From positions 372,001 to 436,000 of the forward strand of contig JAEILZ010000001.1 in assembly GCA_018873225.1 (NCBI GenBank): DNA of 64,000 nucleotides, written 5' to 3'. The notes beneath the pieces were generated by a model. It was not told the DNA's origin. It saw nothing but the letters and a program-made list of their open reading frames with translations, and did not search any database. This stretch comes from [Phialemoniopsis] sp. UDSM-2020 (taxonomy: Eukaryota > Ascomycota > Sordariomycetes > Thyridiales > Thyridiaceae). The translations under genes and the position numbers were made by a program. This document shows positions 11,060-22,406 of the stretch, one piece after another (the first letter of the stretch is position 1; each line of letters starts with the position of its first letter).

Positions 11060-13347
11060 ATGATCACCACCTTTATAGGACCCGACGGCCCGGAGACGGT
11101 CGCGACACGCCTGGGTCGCAGGCGGCCCGCTGTCTCCCGAGCCTGCGCCGATTGCCAACGGCGCAAAGTCAAATGTGATGGCCAATGCCCGTGTCACAAC
11201 TGTCGCGTCGCGCACGTAACGTGCCAGTATGTTGAGCGACGCCGACGGGCGGATAGACTGTGAGGATTTATCCTGCCCCAGCTCGTCTTTCGGCGATTGA
11301 GATGTCGTCGGCACGCTTGCCCGACTCCGGAACTAATTTGCGATTGCAGTGCCGCCGGACCCAGCAACGCGGAAGACTATGCCGCCATCTTCAAGAAGCT
11401 CTTCGGCCAGATCCCGCTCTCGGCTGTCCGGGACTGCTCCCGCGATCACCTCTTCCAGCTGCTCGCCAACGCCGATGCCGAAGGAGCAGCACAGAGCTCG
11501 CCCCACGCGGCTCCGAACCCGGAGGCGATGCTGCAGACCCCGTCCACCTCGCCCGCTGTCAGCGAAGCCGTCCAGCGCCTGCAAACACTCGAGAACGGCG
11601 CGGCTGAGGGCTTCGAGTGGGACGAGAGCGATCTCAACTTGCAGGACGCCGCTGCCGACGATGTCAACGCCCTCTCGCTGTCAGCGCACTCCCGGTCCTC
11701 CTTCCTGGGCATCTTCTCCGTGGCAGCGGTAGTGCGAGTTCTCGTCAAAGTCCTTCCCGGGTCCATTCAGCAGGACAACGAGGCCCGGCCGCTCAGAATC
11801 GCCGACACAGGACCCGTCGAGTCACCGACTTTCCACCAGCAGCCGATCGAGTCCGCGCCGCAGGTCTCGTACCACGAGGGTCAACGGCTTATCGATGCCT
11901 ACTTTACACATGTACATGTCTTTGCACCTATGGTTCACGAGCCGACGTTCCGAACTCAGTATTTGACACGAAGTCGGAGAGGGTCTCCGTGGATGGCATT
12001 GTTTTACATGGTACTCGCGCTTGGGAGCGTCGCGTCTTCTACATCTGACTCCGAGGAGGATATCATGTACTATCGAGCAGCTCAAGCTCACTTGGGTCTG
12101 GAGAGCTTCGGGAGTGGACAGATGGAGACACTGCAGGCGCTTATCCTGATGGGAGGCCTGTACCTCCACTACAGGAACCGGCCGAACATGGCATCCGCGA
12201 TCATGGGTGCAGCCAACAGGATAGCTTCTGGTCTTGGCTTGCACAGGGAATTCCCAGGGGATGTGATGGAGGCAACCACAATCGAGACGGAGATCAGAAG
12301 GAGGACGTGGTGGTGCAATTATGTCCTCGATTCGTGGGGCTCAACCACGCTGGGCCGGCCGCACCATGCAGCCAAGTTTGAGGTCAAGCCTCCTCGTAAC
12401 CTTGTTGATGATCAAGTAAGCTTCATTAGCGACGTCCATTCTAGATCAGCATGCTAATCAGACATCAGACAGGAGAAGCACCGGTCACGGAGGCGACAGT
12501 CAACTCTCCACTGATCCACAACATCGCAATGTGCAACATTGTAGGGCACATCCAAGCGAGACTACAAACATCTCCCATTCTCGACTGGAAAGAAATTGGC
12601 GCCTACGACAAGATGCTGGTGGACTGGTACCAGCAGCTTCCGCCGTTTATGCGTCCGCCAAATCCCTGCCCGGCATCGCTCCAGGTTATCCGGGCAGTGT
12701 TCAATTGGCGATACCAAAACATACGGATCCTTTTGCACAGAGCAGTTGTCCTCGATGCAACAATTCGCCAGATTCCATTTGCCAGCCTCGAAGCAGAGGA
12801 GCAGAAGGTTGTCGCCCAGTGCCGAAAGTTAGCGGCGGAGTCGATTCAATGCATCAAGGACGAATGGCGACCGACCAAGATGTCTGGATGGAATGGCGTG
12901 TGGTTCCTCTTCCAGGCCTGTCTCATACCGCTGATGGCGCTGGCCACCGAGCCACCAGACAATCCAATGTTCGAGGAATGGCGATCACAAGTGGAGACAG
13001 GCATATCTTTGTGCGAGAGTATGGCGATGTGGAGTCTAGTCGGAAAGAAAACAAAGGGGGTCCTGGAGCGGCTGTTGCAGGGCACGCAGCGAGCTTATCG
13101 TGAGGAGAACCCAGTCAACCCGGAGTCAAATACCACAGCGACGCTGGATATACTTCCCACCAACTTCAACGAGTCCTTCTTTGTAAACGACTGGTCCGAT
13201 GTTATGGGTGGCTTGGACTTTTCAGCTTCGTTTGATCAGGGCTTCTTTGAGTCAGCTGGTGCACAATTTCCAGATGGAGGGCTGTTTGTGCCTATGCCTG
13301 CTGTGGACGAGGAGACGAAGACACTTCACGAAGGACAGGGCTCCTGA
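11060..13347 (+). CDS. Zn2Cys6 transcription factor, CLR-2/ClrB/ManR-like candidate
   Basis: Three exons (11060-11259, 11350-12415, 12469-13347) give 714 aa. The binuclear zinc cluster (CADCQRRKVKC..CPCHNCRVAHVTC) lies at about residues 31-56, with basic residues RRRRADRL after it. The fungal_trans domain occupies roughly residues 280-560 (LIDAYFTHVHVFAPMVHEPTF.., RRRTWWCNYVLDSW). The first intron uses a GTGAGG donor; the Met at 11060 is preferred over 10994 because it directly precedes the conserved-looking block. The next two genes are a beta-mannosidase and a sugar transporter. In Aspergillus the cellulose/mannan regulator ClrB/ManR is, as I recall, adjacent to a beta-mannosidase gene. An XlnR-like or other sugar regulator is the alternative. 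Confidence 0.85.
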
Positions 13348-13447
13348 TTTATTGACATAGGGTGCTGCAAGAGCAATTGTCTGGTTCAAACATCTTTCGA
13401 AAGGTACAGGATCAGTTGTGCCGTCTTCTAACGCAACTAAGTGAGAG

Positions 13448-16360
13448 TTAAGTGCCCTGCCCCAAATACCTCCACGTCAGAGGCTTGTCGTCCGCCTTGA
13501 GACCCGTGACCTTGACAACCTGCTCATCTCCTGGAATGATACTCAGTGCTGAATCACTCAGCTTGACACCGTCTCGCTCCTCAAACACAAAGCCCTTGAC
13601 GGGCTTTTCTGCACTGACCACCAGCTCTCCGCCCTCCGGCCCAAAGCAGGAGGTGACCTGGATACCCCGGTCTTCAAAAGAGAGATACTTGAGTGGCTGA
13701 GGCCAGTCAACATCTCGAGATACACAGACGCCATTGATCCACAGTCTTGAAGCCAGGACATGTGGCTCCAGTGCCACCTCGGTCTTGCCTTCCAGAACTT
13801 GGGTCGTGGTGTTCGGCGCAACGCGGACACCTTCCTTGAACACGCGTTCCTTCACCTCCTTTCCGGTAGCAATCGACACAAACCGCAGCTCGACAGTGGC
13901 CATTACCTCCTTCGTCTTGCTGCTGCTGACCCATAGGTCGAAGCCTAGTGTCTGATTCGTATGTCGCACGTGAGGAATACACCAGTCGCGGAACTCGCGG
14001 CGGACACCCACGGCCACGGGTTCGAGGGCTTGGGCGATGGTGTAGTACGCCGGCTTCTTGCGTAGGAAGTAGTCTACGACGGCCCATGACGTACAGGGCC
14101 AACAGTCGTTCAGCTGCCAGACTAGCACACCGCCGCACTTGCGATCCTCGCCCCACTGCTTTCGCCAGCCCGAGTAGGCGTAGGCCATGGCATCGGCTTG
14201 GCAAACCTGCGTGGTGTGGATGTAAGACTGTGAGAGTGAGGCTATTAGCAGCAATTTTGGGTATGACTGGCGTAGGAGGGACTTGCCTCTAGGTCGCCGA
14301 CTGGCCGGAAGTTCTCGGATAAGTACGAGGCTAGTCGGCGTTCCTGGCCTTCGAATTTGTTGTGAAAGTCGAGTACACGCGAGTGTGAATGCTGGTCTGC
14401 TGGGTTTGGAGCGAAAGACTTGACAGTCTCTAGGTGAGGCAATGCCTCGATCCCGAATTCGCTCACGAAACGGCCCCCAAGCGTCTCGTATAATTGGTAC
14501 TTCTCTTGCTTGCCGTGCCATACTGCAAGGGTATTAGCCCAGACCTATTACCATCATCATAGAACATCTCCAAAGATATTGCTTACCATCCCACTCGTGC
14601 ACGTCTCCAGTTGTCGGGTCAGAAGACAGCTTTCCATCGCCTGAGAACGGGGAGCTCGGCCAATACGCGACATTGGGTGCTTCTTCCGCTACGACCTGAG
14701 GCAGGAGGTGCTCGAATATGTACCGTGCCGGGAATGAGGACTTCAGCCACGATTCCGGGTCTTTGTCTTCATAGTCGACTGTAAGCTTGTGTAGCTCCTG
14801 GACCTGGTAGTCTTCATTGTTGCCCGCGTAGAGGACGATGGATGAGTGATGTCGTAACCGCCGGACGTTGCACCTTGCCTCTTCCCTGATGCTCTCTAAT
14901 ATCGAAGGGAACGTTGGATATGAAGCGCAGGCAAACATAAAGTCCTGCCATACGAGTATCCCTAGCTCGTCACAGACATCATAAAACGCGTCATCCTCGT
15001 AGATACCTCCGCCCCACACTCTGACAGCAAGGTCAGCTTTCACCATCAGACCTAAGTAAAATGTACAGTACTCCTTACCTTGTCATAATCTGACCTCCCT
15101 CGACCATCATCTCAAGCCACTTACGATACCTGTCTGCGGTGATTCGAGGCAAAAAGCTATCCGCCGGGATCCAGCAAGACCCGCCGCAAAACACATCGAC
15201 ATTATTCACTCGAAAGTAGAATGAACGCCCATGTTTGTCCTCATCCCTGATCAGTTCGACTCGGCGGAAGCCAATCTTCTTCGAGACGGCGTCATCGAAA
15301 GACAAACTGGTGAGGCTGTCGAGGGGTCTTGCCTCAAGCTCGTAGAGGGCCTGGTCACCATAACCATGTGGGTACCACAGGTTGGGACTGTCAATATGAA
15401 AATCAGCAACTGCCACTCCATCTACAACCGATGACTTGGCTTTGAAGACCGTTTGGCCTTCAGACTTCACAATGAATTGCACCTGGTCTGAAGGTCCATC
15501 GACCTTGGCGAACAGCCTCCCGCTAGCAGAGCCAAGGTCCGCTGAGACGTTGATATCTGACCATAGATCTTCGACCTTGGCCATGTATGTCTCCAAACGC
15601 ACTGGTTTCCATGGTCCGCAACACATGAGAATTGGACCCCAGTCCCAGCCCTGCAAGCAGTCAGCAACGAGCGCTTTAGTGAATGGTAGTCTGTGTGAGC
15701 CTACATAGTGATATTGAGCCTTTCTTACTGCTAATCGACTGGGCTCGCCGTTGTGGGCAATGAAGTCGTGCTCAGGGTGTTGACTTTGAATTTTGCGGCC
15801 ACGGAGAAGAGCCGAATCAAAGTCGATGCTGAGGAGATTGGTGTCCCCAGGTTTGAGTGCGGTAGTCACATCGACTGCATGGCTCAAGAACATGTTCTCA
15901 CTTGTCAAGATGAGCTGTTCGTTGAGATACACTGACTTCAATGTATTGGCATGTCAGTATCAACCTATCTTCATATCGAGGGAAAGATAAGTCTCACAGC
16001 ATAAGTATCAAGTCCTTCAAAGACCAATATGCTTTTGCATCCTCGGGGAGCATTGGGAGTGGGGAAGTTTACGCGGTATATCCATGACTTCTCACCAACC
16101 CAGTCATTCTCCAGCTCGTTCAAACCGACAAAGGGATCCGGGAGCCTTGTGTAATCAGCGCGAGCTTGGTTGACGAAAGGGTCAGACTTGTTCAGCACTC
16201 ACTTGCCATTATCCAAAAGATCGAGGTGCACGACGCTAGGCACGCGAGCCACGGGCATCCATTGGTCGTCCCCGCTGTCCGTTTCTTTGAACTGCCATCC
16301 TGAGCCAAGAGTCTGGACTAGCCTGCCTGGCTTCTCGTCTATGCATGACCCCATGCTCAT
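13448..16360 (-). CDS. GH2 beta-mannosidase, intracellular type
   Basis: Seven exons (16203-16360, 15998-16145, 15705-15935, 15079-15650, 14587-15020, 14287-14522, 13448-14227) encode 852 aa, the usual length for fungal MndB-type enzymes. It removes terminal beta-mannose from manno-oligosaccharides. Conserved blocks appear in order: PDPFVGLNE, QYHYGWDWGP, RVWGGGIYE, the acid/base Glu439 in GNNEDYQ, and the nucleophile Glu536 in SEFG. There is no signal peptide, so it should act on imported oligosaccharides. The intron at 15651-15704 is 54 nt without a stop and is called from family conservation. The intron at 14228-14286 starts with GC instead of GT. It is divergent from the MFS transporter and convergent with the Zn2Cys6 gene. 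Confidence 0.93.
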
Positions 16361-16709
16361 GTGATCTGCCAAAAGATTGCAGACTAAATGATGATCAATA
16401 CAACAGGAGACGTAACCACCGAGGGGTCACGATTTGACCAGTCTTTGATATGTTGCGAAACCGCAAATGGTCACATGAGAGCTTTGCTTATCTCCATCTG
16501 TAATCTCCAGAATATTCGTAATGCTACGGGATCCTGCTCGATATCTCTTCCGTACCTGGCACACTGGGAGCCGCATCTTCGTCAACTGTGGAGCAGCAAC
16601 TGGAGCACTCAGAATGCTAGACCATTTCCGGCCTGGAGCTCGGCGTTCCCGTTTAGGAAACATCCGACTGGCGCCAAGAACCCCTGGCAAATCCCCTCCC
16701 AATTCAAGT

Positions 16710-16726
16710 CGGTTCCCAGCACACCG
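16710..16726. promoter_or_regulatory. CGG-N11-CCG dyad, possible Zn2Cys6 (Gal4/CLR-2 type) site
   Basis: CGG at 16710-16712 and CCG at 16724-16726 are separated by exactly 11 bases. The site lies in the 608-bp region (16361-16968) shared by the divergent beta-mannosidase and MFS genes. CGG-N11-CCG is the Gal4 spacing and, to my memory, the reported CLR-2 consensus. A hand search of the regulator's own promoter found none. Confidence 0.45.
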
Positions 16727-16968
16727 TACCACCCTCTCGGACCACCTCGATTCGACAGACAGGCGTGACATGGTCCCGGGAACCCTGCGGAGTCTGGGGA
16801 AGGGGTAGTGGCGCTAGTGGTCTCATGATTGGACTTTCTTCAAGCTCCGGAATCGCCATCAATTGCGGCGCGTGCCTGAGGTCTATAATACAACGCCAGG
16901 CGCTGCGCTGCTGAGCCGCGTCAAGCACCATCTCCAAGTCGCAACTCCAATCACATCGAACACAAACG

Positions 16969-18801
16969 ATGGCCGCCTCGAATGACAAGGACAACGTCAT
17001 GACTGACGCAAGTCAGCACAATGAAAAGACTGGGCAGGAAGCTGCCATCAACACGTCCGCGCCCCCAATTGTCGCCGACGCGCTCCCCAATGAGCACAAG
17101 CCTGACCCATGGGGCTCCGGGCACAAGAGGCTGTACCTAGTGTGCGCCTTGGTCTACTTTTGCTCGACTATGAATGGTACGGCTTCCAGCCCTGCACACA
17201 TGATCGTTTACGGACAGCTAACTCGTGGTGGTAGGGTACGATGGCTCTCTCATGGGCTCAATCAACGCGTTACCTGAGTATCAGGCGTACTACAATCTTG
17301 GACCCGACGGCGCCACCTCTACCGGATTGGTCTTCAGTATATTCCAGATTGGTCAAATGGTGGCCGCGCTGTTCCTCTGGATCCCTGACTGGAAAGGCCG
17401 TCGGATCGCAATGTTTGTGGGTTGTGTGGGAGTTATCATCGCTACGATTGTCACGACTGTCGCCCCTAATCTTTCGACCTTCATCGGCGGTCGATTCCTG
17501 CTGAGTTTTTTCGCCACAATCGCATACAACTCGGCACCACTGTACCTGGTTGAGATTGCGCCACCCCTGTATCGAGGTACGATCGCAGGTATCTTCAACA
17601 CCCTCTGGTACATGGGATCTATCATCGCTACGTTTGCGGTATACGGAGCCAACCTACACATCCAGGGAAACCTAAAATGGCGACTTCCGCTATGGCTTCA
17701 AATGCTTTGCCCTGGATTTGTCTGCATTGGCGTTTTGTTTCTGCCTGAAAGTCCTCGCTGGTAAGCCCTGTAACTTCTCCAGACATCCCTCAATGACTAA
17801 TGGTGTCTTGCAGGCTTGTCAGTAAAGGTCGCCACGAGGAGGCCCGACAAGTCATCGTAGAGTACCATGCCAATGGTGATGCCCAGGTAGGACAGACTTC
17901 ATTCTAAGATGCCAAAGGCTCGAGTTCTAATTGACCATTTTTAGCATCCCATCGTTGATTTGGAGATGAAGGAAATCGAGCACTCTCTTGCAACGGCCGG
18001 TGCCATCTCCTTCCAAAACTCGGTCGACCTTCGCGGTCTTGTCAGCTCCCGCGGCCGCCGGTACCGTTTGATGCTAGTCGTAACGTTCGCGTGGTTTGGC
18101 CAGTTCAGCGGGAACAACATTGCCAGCTACTACCTGCCCATGATGATGAACAACGTCGGTATCACGTCTACCAACCTCGTTCTCTTGATGAATGCCATCT
18201 ATGCGGTGGTCGGCTGGGTCTTTGCTACCTCGGGCGCCCGCTTCCACGACATCTTTGGCCGTCGCAAGATGCTCATGGGATCATGCGTTGGACTGGCGGT
18301 TTGTCTTGCCATCGTTGCCGGAACGGCAGCCAAGTATGAGCAGACTGGTAGTACGCAAGCTAGTGCCGCGAGCATTGCCTTTATCTTCATCTTCGGCGCA
18401 TTCTTTGCCTTCTCTTTTACACCAATGCAGCCTATCTACCCCGCTGAAGTTCTGTCCAGTGAGTTTAAACTAGATCCACCTATTCTACAGCCGGGTGTCG
18501 GTGCGCTAACGACCCATTCCTACGTACAGACGATATGCGAGCCAAGGGCATGATGGTATTTGCCATTGCCTCCGGCTGCGCCAGCTTCGTCAACACATTT
18601 GCCGCACCCAAGGCTCTGCAAGACATTCGATACTGGTTTTACGTGTTCTTTGTCTTCTGGGACATTTTTGAGTTCGTCTTCATCTACTTCTTCTACGTTG
18701 AGACGAAGGGATGGACGCTGGAGGAGCTGGATGACGTCTTTGACAGCAAGAGCCCCAAGAAAGCGAGCCTGACCAAGCCGGCTGCCCCTGGTACGGCATA
18801 G
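16969..18801 (+). CDS. MFS sugar porter (oligosaccharide/lactose-permease-like)
   Basis: Five exons (16969-17176, 17235-17760, 17814-17886, 17945-18458, 18530-18801) encode 530 aa with 12 predicted membrane segments. Sugar-porter signatures are present: GYDGSLMGSINALPEY in TM1, the DWKGRR loop between TM2 and TM3, PESPRW after TM6, FGRRKM, and VETKGWTLEELDDVF at the C-terminus. The N-terminus is a ~50-residue polar cytosolic tail. It should import a mono- or oligosaccharide with protons across the plasma membrane. Its position opposite a cytosolic beta-mannosidase suggests a manno- or cello-oligosaccharide substrate, which is inference. Confidence 0.9.
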
Positions 18802-19271
18802 CAAATTTTCAAATTGTATCAGCCTTGCGAAAAGTTGTTGGCGTACAGGCCGGCCGTTGATGCATTAATTTAGTTGCTTGACATGTCCGGATGTAGGAGC
18901 TCAATAGGAAGACAATATTTAAGGCACATAGCTCAATCGCTCTCTACTGTTTGCCGCACTATGACAACACGCCTTCATACCAATCCTATCACATAGTAGT
19001 GATCAACAAGAGAGAACCAGGGAGGCCTGAAATATGCCTTCTCGGGTTCATCTGCTTAGTCATCCGAAAAGCTTGGCAGAATTTGTGTCCGGGGGAATGA
19101 CAGCGCCGTGTTTCTCCACCAACTCCGCCAGCAGCAACTCCGCCGAGGTCCGCAAGTCTATCCCTTTGCTCGCTTGCCGCTAACTTTATCTGCCACTTAA
19201 TAATACGGTCCGCGAGATTCTGTGTTCGAATCCAATACCTCAAGTCTTTTAGAGCAGCACGCGATAGCATC

Positions 19272-20165
19272 ATGGTCATTCGAGCGTTAGTTGTGGGCGG
19301 CACGAGCGGCATAGGCTTCGCGATGGCCTGCCGCGTCGCCGCCCAGTCCCCCTCAGCCGCCGTCACCATCGCCGGCCGTACCAAGCCCCAGGCCATCCTG
19401 CACGCCAACATCGACTTCCGGCCCCTCGACGCGTCGTCGATGCGGCAGATCAAGCAGTACACCGACGCGTACAAGTCGGAGGTCCTCGCGCCGCTCGGCC
19501 AGAAGCTCGACCTGCTCATCATGACGCAGGGCGTGATGACCACGGCGGGGCGGACCGAGACCGCCGAGGGCATTGACCGCAAGATGGCGATTCATTACTA
19601 CGGCAAGCAGCTGCTGATCCGCGAGCTCCTGCCCGCGATGAAGGAGGACGGCAGGGTCATCGTCGTGTTTGACGCGTGGCTGGGCAGCCCTGACAAGCTC
19701 CACTGGGATGATCTGGACCTCAAGACGCACTACAGCCTGGCCAATGCGGCTGCGCATTGCCAGTCTATGAACGACGCCATGGTGCAATGGTTCGCGGCGC
19801 AGCAGGGACGACAACAGGCGGATGGCGGCCCGGGGGCACCCAAGCGGCATTTTGTGCACGCGTATCCAGGCGGTGTCAACTCGGGGCTTTACAGAGAACT
19901 TCCATGGTATCTACGAACAGTCGGACGGGTATCGATGGGCGTTCTTGGAGTATCACCGGACACGTGTGCCAAGTATCTGCTGGGAGGTGTGGCGGAGAAT
20001 GCACCGCCGAGGGAGAAAGAGGGACTGTACTGGAGCAACATCGATAACAAGGGACGTATCATCGCCAAAAAAGCAATATGGAGCGAGGAGCAACTGAAGA
20101 AGGTGGCAGACCATACCTGGGGACTTATTGACGATGCATTAGTAGCCAGTGGGGGATCTGCCTAG
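19272..20165 (+). CDS. Atypical short-chain dehydrogenase/reductase-like protein
   Basis: Single exon, 297 aa. The N-terminal Rossmann signature GGTSGIG (residues 9-15) is intact. The usual NNAG is replaced by MTQG, the strand carrying the catalytic Ser reads VFDAWLGS, and where YxxxK is expected the sequence reads YSLAN, without lysine. It may therefore bind NAD(P) but be inactive, or use other residues. Related divergent SDRs occur near fungal secondary-metabolism genes, but no synthase lies nearby here. The protein has no signal peptide and should be cytosolic. Confidence 0.8.
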   Translation: MVIRALVVGGTSGIGFAMACRVAAQSPSAAVTIAGRTKPQAILHANIDFRPLDASSMRQIKQYTDAYKSEVLAPLGQKLDLLIMTQGVMTTAGRTETAEGIDRKMAIHYYGKQLLIRELLPAMKEDGRVIVVFDAWLGSPDKLHWDDLDLKTHYSLANAAAHCQSMNDAMVQWFAAQQGRQQADGGPGAPKRHFVHAYPGGVNSGLYRELPWYLRTVGRVSMGVLGVSPDTCAKYLLGGVAENAPPREKEGLYWSNIDNKGRIIAKKAIWSEEQLKKVADHTWGLIDDALVASGGSA

Positions 20166-22101
20166 AGCACTTCACAGAGCTGGTCAATGTAGACATATTG
20201 TAATCTAGTAAGGATGGTCCATTCCATCTCGGACTTCGGATTCGCATTTGCAGTCACTGGGATGGTGATCGGTAGGCTTTTTGCTGTCCTCAACTGTGAT
20301 GAGATGAGGTATTTGGCACAAAGTCTCTTCCATCGGTAGCTCATTATCTGCTGAGATTTGTGGTATCTTTACTCCATGGCAAGTACTAGTACTCGCTTTG
20401 TCCAAATGTGGATACGTCTCACCACGCGCTCGCTTTAACCCGTGTATGCCAGGATGCGTATTGTGATAGACGTAATCACTGTGGTCAATGTCCAATGTCT
20501 GTGAGAAAGCAGGCTACAAAGTCAATTCGCGTATCTGACTTCTTCTGAAATAGAGCATTGCTCTCCAGTCTCGTAAAATGTTTTCAAGTAAAATCCGAGC
20601 CGTGTGTTCCGGTTGGGCTCGTCTCCAGTAAAACCTACGCGTGGCTTTACAGCCTCCAGAGTGACGTGGCACAGCAGCGAGTCGCCGATCAAGAGGCATG
20701 GAACTCGCAAAAGGAAAGGGGTCCAATGAGAATGTTTCTGTCAGCAAGCCCAGTGTTCTGGGTTTTGAGATGATATCACTGGATAACCAAATGTTGTAAT
20801 CCGCTTTGTGTCAGGGTGGGCTGGAAACCCTCCACTCATTGGCCTGCACGCCTAGCCTTGTTTCTCCACGTCGTGGTAAAAATTGATCAGCTCACAGTCC
20901 TAGACGCCCGTCACCGCTAGATCGAAACGACAAGGAATTCTTTTTCGCAATATGGTCCTGCAGCATTTCCTGAGCTGACTGTTCAATCCTTGTGCGATCA
21001 AATTGGGTTTCGTGTGCAAGTGTCGAGTCAGTGTCTCACCTCCCAGAAACAACACGGCACGGGAAGGCGCTTGTAGCATTGCTTCGACGTGTTGTTGCGT
21101 CATCCGTAAGTTGACCATAGTCTCAAGTCGCGGCATCCGTCGGAGTGGTTGTCGATTATGCCTGATGATTGGAGTTTGAACGACCAGACAATCCGTATCC
21201 TTGACCATCATTTCAACAAGCATCCCAGCTCTAGGCAGCGACATAAAGAAAAAGTCTCCAATCTTTTTTTCGTACGCGTCTCGTGGTTCTTTGGAGTGCA
21301 AATGAGGGAAAAAGCCGTTGGGTATTTGAGATGAAGATCCTCACAGCTGGGACCCAGGCCTTCCCCAGTATTGGCTTGCAGAGCCCCTGCTAAGCTCGAT
21401 GATCGTCATGCGGGTAGGGCAGACACCGCCTGTGACGCTGTCTAGTCGCGCGTGTAACAAGCTAATAGGAGGGTCGTTGGGGACAGCCTTAAGAAAGGAG
21501 GCACTGGGTCTTGCAAGGGTTGAAGTGACGATCAGGGCTGATGTCAGCTTACCAGCTCGGACTTACACACTGCCTTATTGAGATCTTGGCGCGCCGAAGG
21601 GGAAAATGGGGCTCTGGGGTCAATTAAGCGGGCCGTCTCACCGGCACATGGGTCCGAAGCGAATAAAGTGCCGGCATATCAGGTGCCGGGTTCCTTAGGA
21701 TGCTTCGGTACGGCGATGATCATCACTTCAGCCCGACGACGATCGCCGTCGCGAGTCCCAATGAAGGCACAACACTTCACAGACAAGGCATCGTCTTGAT
21801 GGATCCGAGTTGCGTGTAACTCGAGAGGCTGTGAAGTGGGCCATGACCTGTGTCTCCAAACGACAGGCTGGGATTGCAAAGCCATGTCGGCCGCTCGTGT
21901 CAACAGTGATGGGCGACGTCAAGAGCAGAGGTGATAGTGAAAAGGACAAATCTGGAGAGAGGGCTCAAGTATAAAAGAGACGAGAGATGCCCTCTCAATT
22001 GCCATCTTCTCATTCAGACATCAGCTCCAGCATCAACAGGCACCACAGACCAAACCACCACATTCCAAAACAACCAACACATCCCAACAACTCTTTTCAA
22101 A
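20166..22101. other. Intergenic region with no recognised gene
   Basis: About 1.9 kb. The short ORFs have no recognisable family or coding bias. The right-hand end holds the core promoter of the secreted peptide gene at 22102. Confidence 0.5.
21970..21976 (+). promoter_or_regulatory. TATA box of the small secreted protein gene
   Basis: TATAAAA, 126 bp upstream of the ATG at 22102, followed by an A/C-rich 5' leader typical of strongly expressed fungal secreted-protein genes. Confidence 0.5.
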
Positions 22102-22406
22102 ATGCAGTTCTTCACCATCCCCGCTCTCGCCCTCCTCGTCACCGGCGTCCTGGCCATGCCCAACGAGTTCGAGGCCCGCGCCGACTGCAGCCGCATCCTC
22201 CCGGCCTGCAACGGCGGCAAGGTCGTCGGCCAGACCAACTGCCGCTGCGACGGACAGAAGGAGACCTGCGATCTCTGGACGTGCCCTGGCGAAGCGCCCA
22301 ACGCTGTAAGTGTTTGCCCAGATATTCTAGCCCCTTACAACGATTGCTAACATTCTTTGCTCAGATGGTCTGCGGCCAGGCTGGCACCGGATGTGTCTGG
22401 ATCTAA
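22102..22406 (+). CDS. Small secreted cysteine-rich protein
   Basis: Two exons (22102-22305, 22365-22406) encode 81 aa. A signal peptide covers about residues 1-18 (FTIPALALLVTGVLA-MP), followed by a short EFEAR propeptide-like stretch. The mature part of about 55 residues has eight cysteines, including the pair NCRC and the motifs WTCPGE and GTGCVWI, so four disulfides are possible. The second exon is 13 codons and carries the last two cysteines. Such proteins act as effectors, antimicrobials or surface proteins. No known effector motif was recognised, so no function is assigned. Confidence 0.8.

Noticed and set aside
15651..15704. In-frame 54-nt segment of the beta-mannosidase read as coding
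   Set aside because: It would insert 18 residues into the conserved QYH-x-GWDWGP block; GT..CAG ends fit an intron.
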